Source of the DNA: Cupriavidus sp. IDO
GTDB taxonomy: Bacteria > Pseudomonadota > Gammaproteobacteria > Burkholderiales > Burkholderiaceae
Length of the DNA stretch: 64,000 nucleotides
NCBI RefSeq assembly: GCF_000812465.1
Contig: NZ_JWMA01000022.1
Span: 1 to 64,000, forward strand
Reading direction: 5' to 3'
The notes beneath the pieces were generated by a model. It was not told the DNA's origin and ran no database searches. It saw nothing but the letters and a program-made list of their open reading frames with translations. The position numbers and the translations under genes were made by a program. Shown here piece by piece: positions 26,207 through 34,934 of the stretch. Within the stretch, counting starts at the first letter, position 1; every line of letters starts with the position of its first letter.

Positions 26207-26986
26207 ATGAAGAACGATTCCAGCCGTAGCGTTGCCGATCCGTCCGCGGCGCAGACTACCCGCTACCTGGAACTTGCCAGCAGCCTGGTCAAGGACATCG
26301 TCGAGGGGCGCTATGTTACTGGTTGCCTGCTTCCGACCGAGCCGGATCTTGCCCGGCAATACGGCGTCAGCCGGCATACCGTTCGCTCGGCGCTCGACGT
26401 GCCGCAGGAACGCGGCTATATCTCGCGCAAGAAGTCGGTGGGTACCCGCGTGGAGAGCGCCAACCCGAGCGTCTCCTATTCCCAGTCGTTCGGCACCATC
26501 GATGACCTGGTCCGCGTTGCGGCGACTGAAGTCCGCTCGGTGCAGTCGGTGCGCGAGGTCACCCTCGACCGCGCCATGGCGCGGCGGCTGGAGGCGCCTG
26601 TCGGCAGCAAGTGGGTGTGCCTGTCGGGCGTGCGCGTCGATGTGCGCAAGGGCAACAGCCCGGTCTCGTGGGCCGGCATCTATATAGATACTGCCTTCGC
26701 CCATATCACGAAACAGGTCGAGGAGAACCCGCAGACGCTGGTCAGCGCCCTGATCGAAAGGGAGTGCGGGCAAACCATCGCGGAGATCCGGCAGACCATC
26801 TCCGGTGCGCTCGTCGACGAGCCGATGGCAAAAGTGCTGAAGGCGGATGCCGGCTCAGCCGGCCTGCGGCTGCTGCGGCACTACAAGGACGAGAAGGGCA
26901 GGATTCTCGAAATGACCGAAACGCTCTATCCGGCCGATCGCGTCAGCGTCTCGCTGCATCTGAAGCGCGGCAAGGGCGCGGCCTGA
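26207..26986 (+). CDS. GntR-family regulator with UTRA sensor domain
   Basis: HutC-type transcription factor of 259 aa. The winged helix runs from YLELASSLVKDIVEGRY through PTEPDLARQYGVSRHTVRSAL and ERGYISRKKSVGTRV. The C-terminal UTRA domain has ERECGQTIAEIRQTISGALVDE and LRLLRHYKDEKGRILEMTETLYP. It begins with ATG at 26207. Its stop abuts the end of the higA remnant on the opposite strand. The ligand is unknown and no metabolic gene is adjacent, so its regulon is probably elsewhere. Confidence 0.92.
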   Translation: MKNDSSRSVADPSAAQTTRYLELASSLVKDIVEGRYVTGCLLPTEPDLARQYGVSRHTVRSALDVPQERGYISRKKSVGTRVESANPSVSYSQSFGTIDDLVRVAATEVRSVQSVREVTLDRAMARRLEAPVGSKWVCLSGVRVDVRKGNSPVSWAGIYIDTAFAHITKQVEENPQTLVSALIERECGQTIAEIRQTISGALVDEPMAKVLKADAGSAGLRLLRHYKDEKGRILEMTETLYPADRVSVSLHLKRGKGAA

Positions 26987-27270
26987 TCAGTCATTGGCGG
27001 CAGATTCCGCAGCCGGTTTGCGCTTCACCGGCCTGATGCGCTTGCGCGGCTTCTGCGCTGCTATCCACAGGTCGTAGGTCATCTGCATGCCGCTCCACAT
27101 CTCGCGGCTGGCGCCCAGCGCTTCCTCGAGCCGGATGGGGATGTCCGGCGTAATGGCCGCATGGCCGTGAATGATCCGCGACAGCGTGGCGCCTTTCACC
27201 CCTGAAAGTTTTCGTAACAGTCCCGCATGCCCAGCACGTCAACCAAAGCCCGCCCCGCACGTAAGATCCC
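26987..27270 (-). pseudogene. higA: Degraded HigA-type antitoxin
   Basis: The C-terminal part is clear: KLSGVKGATLSRIIHGHAAI is the recognition helix and turn of the HigA/XRE antitoxin family, and MQMTYDLW is its usual late motif. A basic KPRKRIRPVKRK tail follows. The only in-frame start (GTG at 27199) falls inside the HTH. Upstream, the first helix seems to continue in another frame as GRALVDVLGMR before a TGA, so a frameshift split the gene. No HigB toxin is next to it. It lies convergent with the GntR gene and inside the promoter region of the DUF1800 gene. Confidence 0.65.
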
Positions 27271-27301
27271 TTATGTCCGGCAAGATCCTGAGGTAGACGG
27301 C

Positions 27302-28900
27302 ATGGTTCCTGGCCTGCAGCACCGTTCAGCGGGTTCTTTTGTCGCCACGGCATGGCGCGGGCTGGCCGTGCTGGTGGCGCGCGCCGCCGTGGCCGGGCTG
27401 GCAGCCTGCGCCCAGCAGCCGCCGACCGGATCGGGCGCCATTAGCGCGGCCGACCTGCACTGGCTCGACACAATCAGCTTCGGTGCGGACCAGGCCAGCA
27501 TCCGCCGCCTGCAGGCGCTTGGCCGGGAGCGCTATCTTGAAGAGCAGCTGCGCATGCCCGTTGCCGATCCGCCGGCGCTGGCGGCGGAGATTGCCGCGCT
27601 GCCGCAATTGCAGGGCGATGCCGCCGAACGCACACGTGCGGTGCGCGAGGAGCGCCAGCGCATCAACGGCCTGGCCGACGACACCGCAAAGCAGCAGGCC
27701 CGCGAAGCCCTGAACCGCCAGGCGCGCGAGACCGTGGCCGATGCCAGCCGCCGGCACCTGCTGCGCGCGCTGTATTCCCCGGCGCAATTGCGCGAGCAGA
27801 TGACCTGGTTCTGGATGAACCATTTTAGTGTCTATTCCGGCAAGGGGCAGGTCCGCCTGGCGCTGCCCGACTATGAAGAGCGCACCATCCGGCCGCGCGC
27901 GCTGGGCAAGTTCAGCGATCTCGTGCTCGCGACGGTGACGGCGCCGGCCATGCTTGAATACCTCGACAACGCGCAGAGCGCCGTCAACCGCATCAACGAG
28001 AACTACGCGCGCGAACTGATGGAGCTGCACACCCTGGGCGTTTCCGGCGGGCCCAGCGGCTCGCGTTACACGCAGCAGGACGTGCAGGAACTGGCACGCG
28101 TGCTGACCGGTGTCGGCATCAACCTGCGCGGCGAGCCGCCCCGCTTGCCGCCGGCACGCCAGGCGCTCTACCGCAGCGACGGCCTGTTCGAGTTCAATCC
28201 CAATCGCCACGATTTCGGCCCAAAGACCCTGCTGGGCCAGCGCATCGAGCCGACCGGGTTTGACGAAGTCGTCCGCGCCGTGAAGATCCTCACGCGCGAG
28301 CCCGCCACGGCAAGGTTCATCAGCACCAAGCTCGCTGCCTACTTCGTTGCCGACAACCCGCCCGCGCCGCTGGTCGACCGCATGACCGCGACTTTTACGC
28401 GGACCGACGGCGATATCGCCGCTGTGCTCACTACCTTGTTCCGCTCGCCGGAGCTTGACCGCGCGCTGGCCGCACCTGCGCGCAAGTTCAAGGACCCGAT
28501 GGCTTACGTGATGTCGTCGATGCGGCTGGCGTATGACGGGCGCACCGTCAGCAACCTGCGTCCGGTGATGAACTGGCTGAACCAGCTGGGCCAGCCGCTG
28601 TACGGGCACGTGACGCCTGACGGCTACCCGTCGGCGGAAAGCGCGTGGGCGAGCTCGGGCCAGATGGTCAAGCGATTCGAGATCGCGCGCGCGATCGGAT
28701 CCGGCCCGGCCGGGCTGTTTGCCGGCGACGACGGCAAGCCTGTGGGGCAGGCGCGCTTCCCGGTGATCGGCAACAAGACTTACTACGACGCCATCGAGGG
28801 CACGCTTGGCACCGCCACGCGCGAAGCATTGGCGCAGGCGCAGACTCAGGCGGAATGGAACACGGTTCTGCTCAGTTCGCCCGAGTGGATGCAGCGCTGA
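27302..28900 (+). CDS. DUF1800-family lipoprotein
   Basis: A 532-aa protein of unknown function. I chose the ATG at 27302, which has GAGG 8 bases upstream; the frame opens at 27227. After a long N-region, AAVAGLAAC is a plausible lipobox. The DUF1800 signature runs from LREQMTWFWMNHFSVYSGKG through NENYARELMELHTLGVSGG to YTQQDVQELARVLTG. The gene is followed 27 bp later by a DUF1501 gene. This pair recurs widely in bacteria and is thought to act together at the cell envelope, but its biochemical role is open. Confidence 0.85.
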   Translation: MVPGLQHRSAGSFVATAWRGLAVLVARAAVAGLAACAQQPPTGSGAISAADLHWLDTISFGADQASIRRLQALGRERYLEEQLRMPVADPPALAAEIAALPQLQGDAAERTRAVREERQRINGLADDTAKQQAREALNRQARETVADASRRHLLRALYSPAQLREQMTWFWMNHFSVYSGKGQVRLALPDYEERTIRPRALGKFSDLVLATVTAPAMLEYLDNAQSAVNRINENYARELMELHTLGVSGGPSGSRYTQQDVQELARVLTGVGINLRGEPPRLPPARQALYRSDGLFEFNPNRHDFGPKTLLGQRIEPTGFDEVVRAVKILTREPATARFISTKLAAYFVADNPPAPLVDRMTATFTRTDGDIAAVLTTLFRSPELDRALAAPARKFKDPMAYVMSSMRLAYDGRTVSNLRPVMNWLNQLGQPLYGHVTPDGYPSAESAWASSGQMVKRFEIARAIGSGPAGLFAGDDGKPVGQARFPVIGNKTYYDAIEGTLGTATREALAQAQTQAEWNTVLLSSPEWMQR

Positions 28901-28927
28901 GCGCGCAGGGGATAACAGGAGCAACCG

Positions 28928-30268
28928 ATGAAACGTCGTGACTGGCTGAAGACAATCGGAGGCGCGGGGCTGGCGCTGGCCTTGCCGGCGACGGTGTCAC
29001 GCGTCTACGCGCTGCCCACGCAGGCCGATGCGCGTTTCCTGCTGGTGTTCCTGCGCGGCGGCTATGACGCCACCAACGTGCTGGTGCCCGCCGGCAGCGA
29101 CTTCTACTATGCCGCACGCCCAAATATCGCCATTCGCCGCCCGCCACCTTCTGGCGCTGCCGCCGATCCGGGCGCTGCCGTGGCGCTGGCCAGCGCCTTT
29201 TCTGCCGACAGCGCGCAGCGTGGCATCGGCGACTGGGCCCTGCATCCCGCACTGGCGGAAACCATGCTGCCGCTCTGGAGCCGCCAGCAGCTCGCGTTCG
29301 TGCCGTTTGCGGGGACCAACGACATGTCGCGCAGCCATTTCGAGACCCAGGACTCGATCGAAGCCGGCCTGCCCGGCGCGGGCGATGAACGCCACGACTT
29401 GGCATCGCTGCGCGGCAGCGGCTTCCTGAACCGGCTGGCGCTGGCGATGGGAGGGCAGGCTGCGCCGGTGGCCTTCACCGACGGCCTGCCGATGGTGCTG
29501 ACCGGCAGGCAGGACGTGCCGAATGTCTCGCTCAAAGGCACCGGACGCGCGCCGTTCGATGCGCGGCAGACCCGCATGCTGGCGCAGATGTATCGGGGCA
29601 CGCGTTTCGAATCGCTGATCGATGAGGGCTTCGAGTTGCGGCAGACCGTGGCCGAGCAGGCGCAGGCCATGCAGGAGCGCACCGCCATGAGCGGTGCGCC
29701 TGCCGGCAGCCCCGACATGATGGCGGCGCGCATGCAGGAGATGCAGGCCGCCAACCGCCGCTCGCTCAGCGCCCGCGGCTTCGAGGTGGAAGCCCGCCGC
29801 ATGGCCGGGCTGATGCGCGACAAGTTCAACCTGGGCTTTATCGATGTCGGCGGCTGGGACACGCACGTCAACCAGGGCGCGGCGCAGGGCCAGCTTGCCA
29901 ACCTGCTCGACAACCTCGGGCGAGGGCTGTCGGGCTTTGCCGCCGAGATGGGGCCGGCCTGGCAGAAGACCACCGTCGTCGTGGTCTCTGAGTTCGGCCG
30001 GACTTTTCGCGAGAACGGCACGCGCGGCACCGACCATGGGCACGGCACCGTCTACTGGGTGGCGGGCGGCGCCGTGCGCGGCGGCCGCATCGCCGGCGAG
30101 CAGGTGGCGGTGGAGCCGGCCACGCTCAACCAGAACCGCGATTGGCCGGTGCGCAATGAATACCGGGCGTTGCTGGGCGGCATCTTCCGCAGGCTTTACG
30201 GACTGGATGACGCACGGATCGCGCAGGTCTTTCCGGGCGCAAGGTCTCGCGATATCGGGCTGGTATAG
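28928..30268 (+). CDS. DUF1501-family protein with Tat signal
   Basis: A 446-aa exported protein. The N-terminus MKRRDWLKTIGGAGLALALP is a twin-arginine signal with the RRXWLK core, so it probably folds in the cytoplasm before export. DUF1501 marks are FLRGGYDATNVLVP, DVGGWDTHVNQG and VVSEFGRTFRENGTRGTDHG, the last resembling sulfatase/phosphatase-like metal sites. AGGAG lies 8 bases before the ATG. It is co-directional with the DUF1800 gene at 27 bp. The function is unknown. Confidence 0.88.
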   Translation: MKRRDWLKTIGGAGLALALPATVSRVYALPTQADARFLLVFLRGGYDATNVLVPAGSDFYYAARPNIAIRRPPPSGAAADPGAAVALASAFSADSAQRGIGDWALHPALAETMLPLWSRQQLAFVPFAGTNDMSRSHFETQDSIEAGLPGAGDERHDLASLRGSGFLNRLALAMGGQAAPVAFTDGLPMVLTGRQDVPNVSLKGTGRAPFDARQTRMLAQMYRGTRFESLIDEGFELRQTVAEQAQAMQERTAMSGAPAGSPDMMAARMQEMQAANRRSLSARGFEVEARRMAGLMRDKFNLGFIDVGGWDTHVNQGAAQGQLANLLDNLGRGLSGFAAEMGPAWQKTTVVVVSEFGRTFRENGTRGTDHGHGTVYWVAGGAVRGGRIAGEQVAVEPATLNQNRDWPVRNEYRALLGGIFRRLYGLDDARIAQVFPGARSRDIGLV

Positions 30269-30403
30269 CCGGACCCGGCTGCGCTTCTGATCCTTGATCG
30301 AGTTCCTGACGGAGCGTGCTGGCGCGCTTGGGCGTAGTATCCGTTTCCGGCGTAGCGGAGCCGGCGCAGCGGAGCCGGCGTTCGGGAGGCAGGGAGCGGG
30401 CGA

Positions 30404-32926
30404 TCAGCCCGAGGTATCCGGATTGGCGGGGGCGGCAATCGCAGGCGCTGCCGGCGCCGGAACAGGTGTCGGAGCGGCAGGTGCTACCGGCGGCACCGCC
30501 GGCAGGCTGGCCGTGGCATCGCTCGTGGGCGGGGAAGGCTGGCCGGGCGCCGGCCCCGGCGCCGCGATCACCACTTCCCCGTGATCCAGGGCCATGCCGT
30601 TCTCTTCCGGCGCTCCGGTCGTATCGGCCAGCGGCGTGCTGGCCGGCGGCGTGGCGTCTGCCTCGACCGGCGGCAGCGCAGGGCGGCGCGGGGCCGGGCG
30701 CGGCGCGGCGGGAGCTTCGGGTTTGGACTCGCGGCTGAAGACGCGGCTGAACCAGCCGCGGACCTGCGTGAACAGCGAACCGAACATGCCCGTTTCTTCC
30801 TGCTCCGCAAAGCGCGCGCGGCCATCGATGAGGCGGGCGTGCAGCGAGCGCTGGTAGAAGTCGCCCACGATGGGCAGCGCGCTGTGCGCGCCCTGGCCCC
30901 AGTAGTCGCTGCGCAGCGTGACGCGGTTGTCGTTGAAGCCGACCCAGGCGCCCGCTACCAGTTCCGGATGCATCAGGATGAACCAGCCGTCGGCATTGTC
31001 CTGCGTGGTGCCGGTCTTGCCGGCCACGTCGGCGCGGATGCCGAAGCGCGAGCGGATGCTGGCGCCGGTGCCGCGGTCGACCACGTCGCGCATCACATCC
31101 AGCAGCGTCTGCGTGGTGGCTACCGGCAGCGCGCGCTCGGGGCGCGAGGCGCGGAATTCCTGCAGGACCTTGCCATTGCGGTCTTCGATGCGCGTGACCA
31201 TGGTCGGTGCGATGTACTCGCCGGCATTGGCGATGGTGCCGTACGAGGCAACCATCTCCTTGAGCGTGACCGGGCTGGTGCCCAGCGCCAGCGACGGCAC
31301 CGCTTCGAGCTTGCTCTCGCGCACGCCCATTTCGCGCGCCAGCCGCGCCACGCGTGCCGGTCCGACTTCCTGCACCAGCTGCGCGGTGATGGTGTTGCGT
31401 GAATAGACCAGCCCGTCGCGCAGCGACATGGCGCGGCCGGTGGGGCGGCCCTCGTCGGTGGGGCGCCAGATCTCGCCGCCAGCCAGCTCGATTTCCACCG
31501 GCTGGTCCATCAGCGTATCGTCCGGCGACTTGCCTTGCTGGAAGGCCGCGCCATAGACGAACGGCTTGAAGGTCGAGCCCGGCTGGCGGCGCGCCTGCTG
31601 CACGTGGTCGAAGGCGTCCTGCGTGTAGTCGCGGCTGCCCACCCATGCGCGGATTTCACCGTTGCGCGGATCGATGGCGATAAAGCCGGCCTGGATGCGG
31701 GTCTTCTGCTGGCGCAGGGCCTGCATGAATGCCCAGTCGCCGAACAGGCGCTTCATCGCTTCGTCGGGCGGCGTGCCCGCGGCGGTGGCCGCGCGGTACT
31801 CCGGCGACTCGCGCACGAAAGCCTGCACCAGCGCCTTGTTGTCCGCCCAGCCCGCGCGCGGCGCCCATGCCGCGTTGGCGATGGTCTGCAGCCGGTTGCC
31901 TTGCGCGGCGAGCGCCTGCGTTGCCATGGCCTGCAGGCGCGAGTCGATGGTGGTATGGACGACCAGCCCGTCGGTGTAGATGTCGTAGCCGTTGCGGTCC
32001 GCCCAGCTGATCAGCCACTTGCGCAGTTGCTGCGCAAAGTGGGGCGCCGGGCCGGGCGGTTCGGTCTGGCGTTCGAAGTCGATGCGCAGCGGGCGCTTCC
32101 TGAGCGATTCGTACTTTGCCGGATCAAGCCGGCCGCGCTTGACCATCTGCGCGAGCACCGTATTGCGCCGCTCCAGCGCGCGCTCCGGATTGATGACCGG
32201 GTTGTAGTAGCTGTTGCCCTTGAGCATCCCGATCAGCGTGGCGCTCTGCAGTACGTCGAGCGAGCGCGCCGGCTTGTCGAAATAGGTGCGGGCCGCCATC
32301 TCGATGCCGAATGCGTTGTACAGGAACGGCACCGTATTGAGATAGGTCTCGAGGATCTCGTCCTTGGTATAGAGCGCCTCGATCTTGAACGCGGTGATGG
32401 CTTCCTTGAGCTTGCGCGTCATGGTCGGCGCGCGGCCGATCTCGTCCGGATAGAGATTGCGGGCCAGCTGCTGCGTAATGGTGGAGCCGCCCTGGCGGTC
32501 GCCCGAGAACGTATGCAGCGCGGCCGAGGCGGTGCGCCGCCAGTCCAGGCCGTGGTGCTGGTAGAAGCGGTGGTCTTCGGTCGAGATCAGTGCAGCCACC
32601 ACGTTCGGCGAGATGTCCGAGAGCTTCACCCAGTCGCGGTTGGCCCACTTGAACAGCGCCAGCTCCTTGCCGTCGGCCGACAGCACCTGCGCCGGCTGCT
32701 CGGACTTGGCCTTGCGGATATCGCTGATGCCGGGCGTGAACGGGATCAGCACCAGCACATAGAGGAAGAACGCCGCGGGCACGGCTGCCAGTGACAGGAG
32801 TACGCCGCGCCGGGTTGGGTGGCGCAGGGATTTCAGGCGCGCCATCGGCTGCAGGCGGGTTGCCAGCGGAACCAGCGTCGAGGCTGAAAAGCGGGCTAGC
32901 AGGGACTTGATCTGGACCAGCCTCAT
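30404..32926 (-). CDS. Class A penicillin-binding protein (PBP1A-like)
   Basis: Bifunctional peptidoglycan synthase anchored in the inner membrane. From the ATG at 32926 it has 840 aa; an ATG at 32845 (MARLKSLRHPTRRG) is also possible. The membrane anchor is followed by the glycosyltransferase domain with EDHRFYQHHG, GGSTITQQLARNL and RKLKEAITAFKIE. The transpeptidase domain has the SXXK motif in STFKPF, the SXN motif in YSRNTI and KTGTTQ. A disordered Pro/Ala-rich tail of about 100 residues ends the protein. It is convergent with the DUF1501 gene. Confidence 0.93.
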   Translation of the reverse strand: MRLVQIKSLLARFSASTLVPLATRLQPMARLKSLRHPTRRGVLLSLAAVPAAFFLYVLVLIPFTPGISDIRKAKSEQPAQVLSADGKELALFKWANRDWVKLSDISPNVVAALISTEDHRFYQHHGLDWRRTASAALHTFSGDRQGGSTITQQLARNLYPDEIGRAPTMTRKLKEAITAFKIEALYTKDEILETYLNTVPFLYNAFGIEMAARTYFDKPARSLDVLQSATLIGMLKGNSYYNPVINPERALERRNTVLAQMVKRGRLDPAKYESLRKRPLRIDFERQTEPPGPAPHFAQQLRKWLISWADRNGYDIYTDGLVVHTTIDSRLQAMATQALAAQGNRLQTIANAAWAPRAGWADNKALVQAFVRESPEYRAATAAGTPPDEAMKRLFGDWAFMQALRQQKTRIQAGFIAIDPRNGEIRAWVGSRDYTQDAFDHVQQARRQPGSTFKPFVYGAAFQQGKSPDDTLMDQPVEIELAGGEIWRPTDEGRPTGRAMSLRDGLVYSRNTITAQLVQEVGPARVARLAREMGVRESKLEAVPSLALGTSPVTLKEMVASYGTIANAGEYIAPTMVTRIEDRNGKVLQEFRASRPERALPVATTQTLLDVMRDVVDRGTGASIRSRFGIRADVAGKTGTTQDNADGWFILMHPELVAGAWVGFNDNRVTLRSDYWGQGAHSALPIVGDFYQRSLHARLIDGRARFAEQEETGMFGSLFTQVRGWFSRVFSRESKPEAPAAPRPAPRRPALPPVEADATPPASTPLADTTGAPEENGMALDHGEVVIAAPGPAPGQPSPPTSDATASLPAVPPVAPAAPTPVPAPAAPAIAAPANPDTSG

Positions 32927-33227
32927 GACGCTTTGGCCAGGAGGCGAGGGCACGTTGCAGCGCTTTGCACTGGCATTACCGTCTACGAAAAGACTGAATC
33001 CTACCAAATCGTGCCGGCCTTCATCGCAAGGCGGGGAAATCAAGGCCGCGGGTCAGCATTGAATGGGGGGCATTGTGGGCATTACGACATATACGGGTCA
33101 CGCAAGCGCACCAGAATGCACAGGCCGCCGGGAGTCGGGCAATCCGGTTACCCGTTCTTAGGGCCCGGTCGGGTCGGCCGGGGCCGGCGCATTCCCCTGT
33201 ATCTGAACATAAGACAGGGATAGGACA

Positions 33228-33302
33228 GTGAAGAAAGCGTCCGCCGGACGCCGTGCCCGGCAGACGCGGCACGATCATATCGACCCTTGCCGTTTGAATT
33301 GA
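33228..33302 (+). CDS. Possible 24-aa basic peptide
   Basis: A short frame starting GTG at 33228 and reading VKKASAGRRARQTR and ten further residues to TGA at 33300. AGGG sits 8 bases upstream and a strong intrinsic terminator begins 11 bases after the stop. The arrangement is that of a mini-gene, but a non-coding RNA ending at the same terminator would explain it equally well. I do not recognise the peptide. Confidence 0.25.
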   Translation: MKKASAGRRARQTRHDHIDPCRLN

Positions 33303-33313
33303 GGGGCTCGTTG

Positions 33314-33340
33314 GGGCCGATCTCGCATCGGCCCTTTTTT
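33314..33340 (+). terminator. Plus-strand intrinsic terminator downstream of phaB
   Basis: An 8-bp stem GGGCCGAT/ATCGGCCC with a 5-base loop, followed by TTTTTTGTTTTGTTG. The T-run is only on the plus side; on the minus strand the hairpin is followed by CAACGAG. It therefore terminates plus-strand transcripts, although both flanking genes are on the minus strand. Confidence 0.75.
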
Positions 33341-33406
33341 GTTTTGTTGTTTCGCCGACTCGCCGCAGTGGACCGTCCCGGGCGGGAGCGGCCCACCTGC
33401 CAGCGC

Positions 33407-34150
33407 TTACTGCATGTGCTGCCCGCCGTTGATGGCGATATTCGAGCCGGTTACATAAGCCGCATCCTCCGAGCACAGGAATGCGATCAGCGCGGCAACC
33501 TCTTCCGGCTTGCCGACGCGGCCGACCGGGATCTGCGGCAGGATCTTGGTCTCCATGATTTCCTTCGGCACGGCGTTGACCATCTTGGTGGCAAGGTAGC
33601 CAGGCGAGACCGTGTTGACCGTCACGCCCTTCCTTGCGACTTCCAGCGCCAGCGACTTGGTAAAGCCGTGCATCCCCGCCTTGGCAGCGGCATAGTTGGT
33701 CTGCCCGAATGCACCCTTGGAAGCGTTGACCGACGAGATATTGATGATCCGTCCCCAGCCGCGCTCGACCATGCCTTCGCAAAGCGGCTTGGTGAGATTG
33801 AAGACCGAATCGAGATTGGTCCGCATCACGGCGTCCCAGTTCGGCTTGTCCATCTTCTTGAAAGCCATGTCGCGGGTAATGCCGGCGTTGTTCACCAGGA
33901 TATCCACGCGGCCAACGTCCGCCAGGATCTGAGCGGCGCAGGCCTGGCAAGCGTCGTAATCGGCCACGTCCACCTCATAGGCGCGCATTTCGCGGCCGCT
34001 GGCAGCCATTGCGGCAAGCCAGTTCTGTGCGTTCGTATTGCCCGGCGAGTACGTCACCACCACGGTATGGCCGGCGTCGTGAAGCCTGGTGCTGATGGCT
34101 TCTCCCAGCCCGCCCATGCCGCCTGTCACTAATGCGATTCTCTTCGTCAT
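33407..34150 (-). CDS. phaB: Acetoacetyl-CoA reductase PhaB
   Basis: NADPH-dependent short-chain dehydrogenase that makes (R)-3-hydroxybutyryl-CoA for polyhydroxybutyrate. It has 247 aa with the cofactor motif LVTGGMGGLGEAIS, NNAG, the active-site ISSVNASKGAFGQTNYAAAK (Ser, Tyr and Lys all present) and the C-terminal GSNIAINGGQHMQ. PhaB-specific residues are in NNAGITRDMAFKKM and ERGWGRIINISSVN. It resembles the secondary PhaB copies of Cupriavidus. No phaC or phaA is adjacent; the phasin gene 226 bp upstream on the same strand is the only PHB neighbour. Confidence 0.95.
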   Translation of the reverse strand: MTKRIALVTGGMGGLGEAISTRLHDAGHTVVVTYSPGNTNAQNWLAAMAASGREMRAYEVDVADYDACQACAAQILADVGRVDILVNNAGITRDMAFKKMDKPNWDAVMRTNLDSVFNLTKPLCEGMVERGWGRIINISSVNASKGAFGQTNYAAAKAGMHGFTKSLALEVARKGVTVNTVSPGYLATKMVNAVPKEIMETKILPQIPVGRVGKPEEVAALIAFLCSEDAAYVTGSNIAINGGQHMQ

Positions 34151-34270
34151 GCTGCCTGCTTCGTTCTCGTAAAGTTGATGGACCCCTGGCCTGTCGGGGA
34201 AGGCCTTCGTGTCTGTGCATCCCGAGCAAATTTTCTTTGCCCATGCGCGTGAATCGGCAAGGGCAGGCCG

Positions 34271-34296
34271 GACCGGATGCTTCCGGTCTCTTTTTT
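34271..34296 (+). terminator. Plus-strand intrinsic terminator upstream of phaB
   Basis: A 7-bp stem GACCGGA/TCCGGTC with a TGCT loop, then TCTTTTTTG on the plus strand. As with the hairpin at the other end of phaB, the T-run faces the plus direction while phaB and the phasin gene are on the minus strand. It would stop a transcript antisense to phaB. Confidence 0.6.
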
Positions 34297-34376
34297 GTCA
34301 TTGCGGAAAGGCTGGCGTTGCGATGCGCAAGGCCGGGGAGCCGATGTCCCGGGCCTGCGCTGCCAGTGGTACGCCG

Positions 34377-34934
34377 TTACTGCTTGGAAGCGCGGGACGC
34401 TGCCTGTTGTGCTGCGCCGGTGGCCGAGGCGGCCGCCGTGGCAAGGTTGGCCTGGGCGACTTCGGCGGTCTGCTTTGCCGCGTTCTGGATCGATTGATAG
34501 GTATTGCTCGCGGCAGCCACGGTCGATTGCAGCAGCGCGGTGATCGCCTCGGCACCGGCCGGTGCGTTCTTCACGAAGGTGTCGACGAAAGCTTGCACAT
34601 TGCGATTGTGCTGTTCGTACTGTGCCTCGACAGCCTTCGACAGCTCCGCCTGCGTGCTCGCTGCGATTTCGTACACCTGGCGCGCATACGCGACGGCCTT
34701 CTCCGCTGCAGGCTGGGCCAGGTTGCCTTGCGCGGCGAAAACCTCACGCAGATCCTTCCCCTCCAGTACCGCTTCGACGTTTCCCTGGCCTTCGGCAAGC
34801 GTCGTCTTGACTGCCTGCAGGTTCAGTTCGGTCAATTTCTGGAAGCCTTCGAAAGCCGTGTTGGTCAGCGCGAACAAATGGCCCAGGTTGGCTTTCTGCA
34901 CTGCAGCAAACTGATCGGAAATAGGTGCGGACAT
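34377..34934 (-). CDS. phaP: Phasin
   Basis: Polyhydroxybutyrate granule-coating protein of 185 aa. The ATG at 34934 (MSAPISDQFAAVQKANLGHL) has AGGAG at 7 bases. The phasin_2 core LFALTNTAFEGFQKLTELNL is followed by heptad-rich helices (EKAVAYARQVYEIAASTQAE) and an Ala-rich C-terminus ending SRASKQ. It lacks a signal peptide or membrane segment, as expected for an amphipathic granule protein. It is upstream of phaB on the same strand. Confidence 0.93.
   Translation of the reverse strand: MSAPISDQFAAVQKANLGHLFALTNTAFEGFQKLTELNLQAVKTTLAEGQGNVEAVLEGKDLREVFAAQGNLAQPAAEKAVAYARQVYEIAASTQAELSKAVEAQYEQHNRNVQAFVDTFVKNAPAGAEAITALLQSTVAAASNTYQSIQNAAKQTAEVAQANLATAAASATGAAQQAASRASKQ

Larger units (their letters stand above)
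32927..33406. other. Intergenic region between the PBP gene and phaB
   Basis: 480 bases that should contain the PBP promoter on the minus strand. The plus strand carries a 24-codon frame (33228-33302) with AGGG 8 bases before its GTG, and an intrinsic terminator right after it. No other gene is recognisable. Confidence 0.5.

Noticed and set aside
26991..27353. 120-codon minus frame over the higA remnant
   Set aside because: It is out of frame with the recognisable antitoxin sequence and has no family features of its own.
30354..30380. Short repeat of an AGCGGAGCCGGCG-like unit between the DUF1501 and PBP genes
   Set aside because: Only two copies in GC-rich intergenic DNA; too little to support an element.
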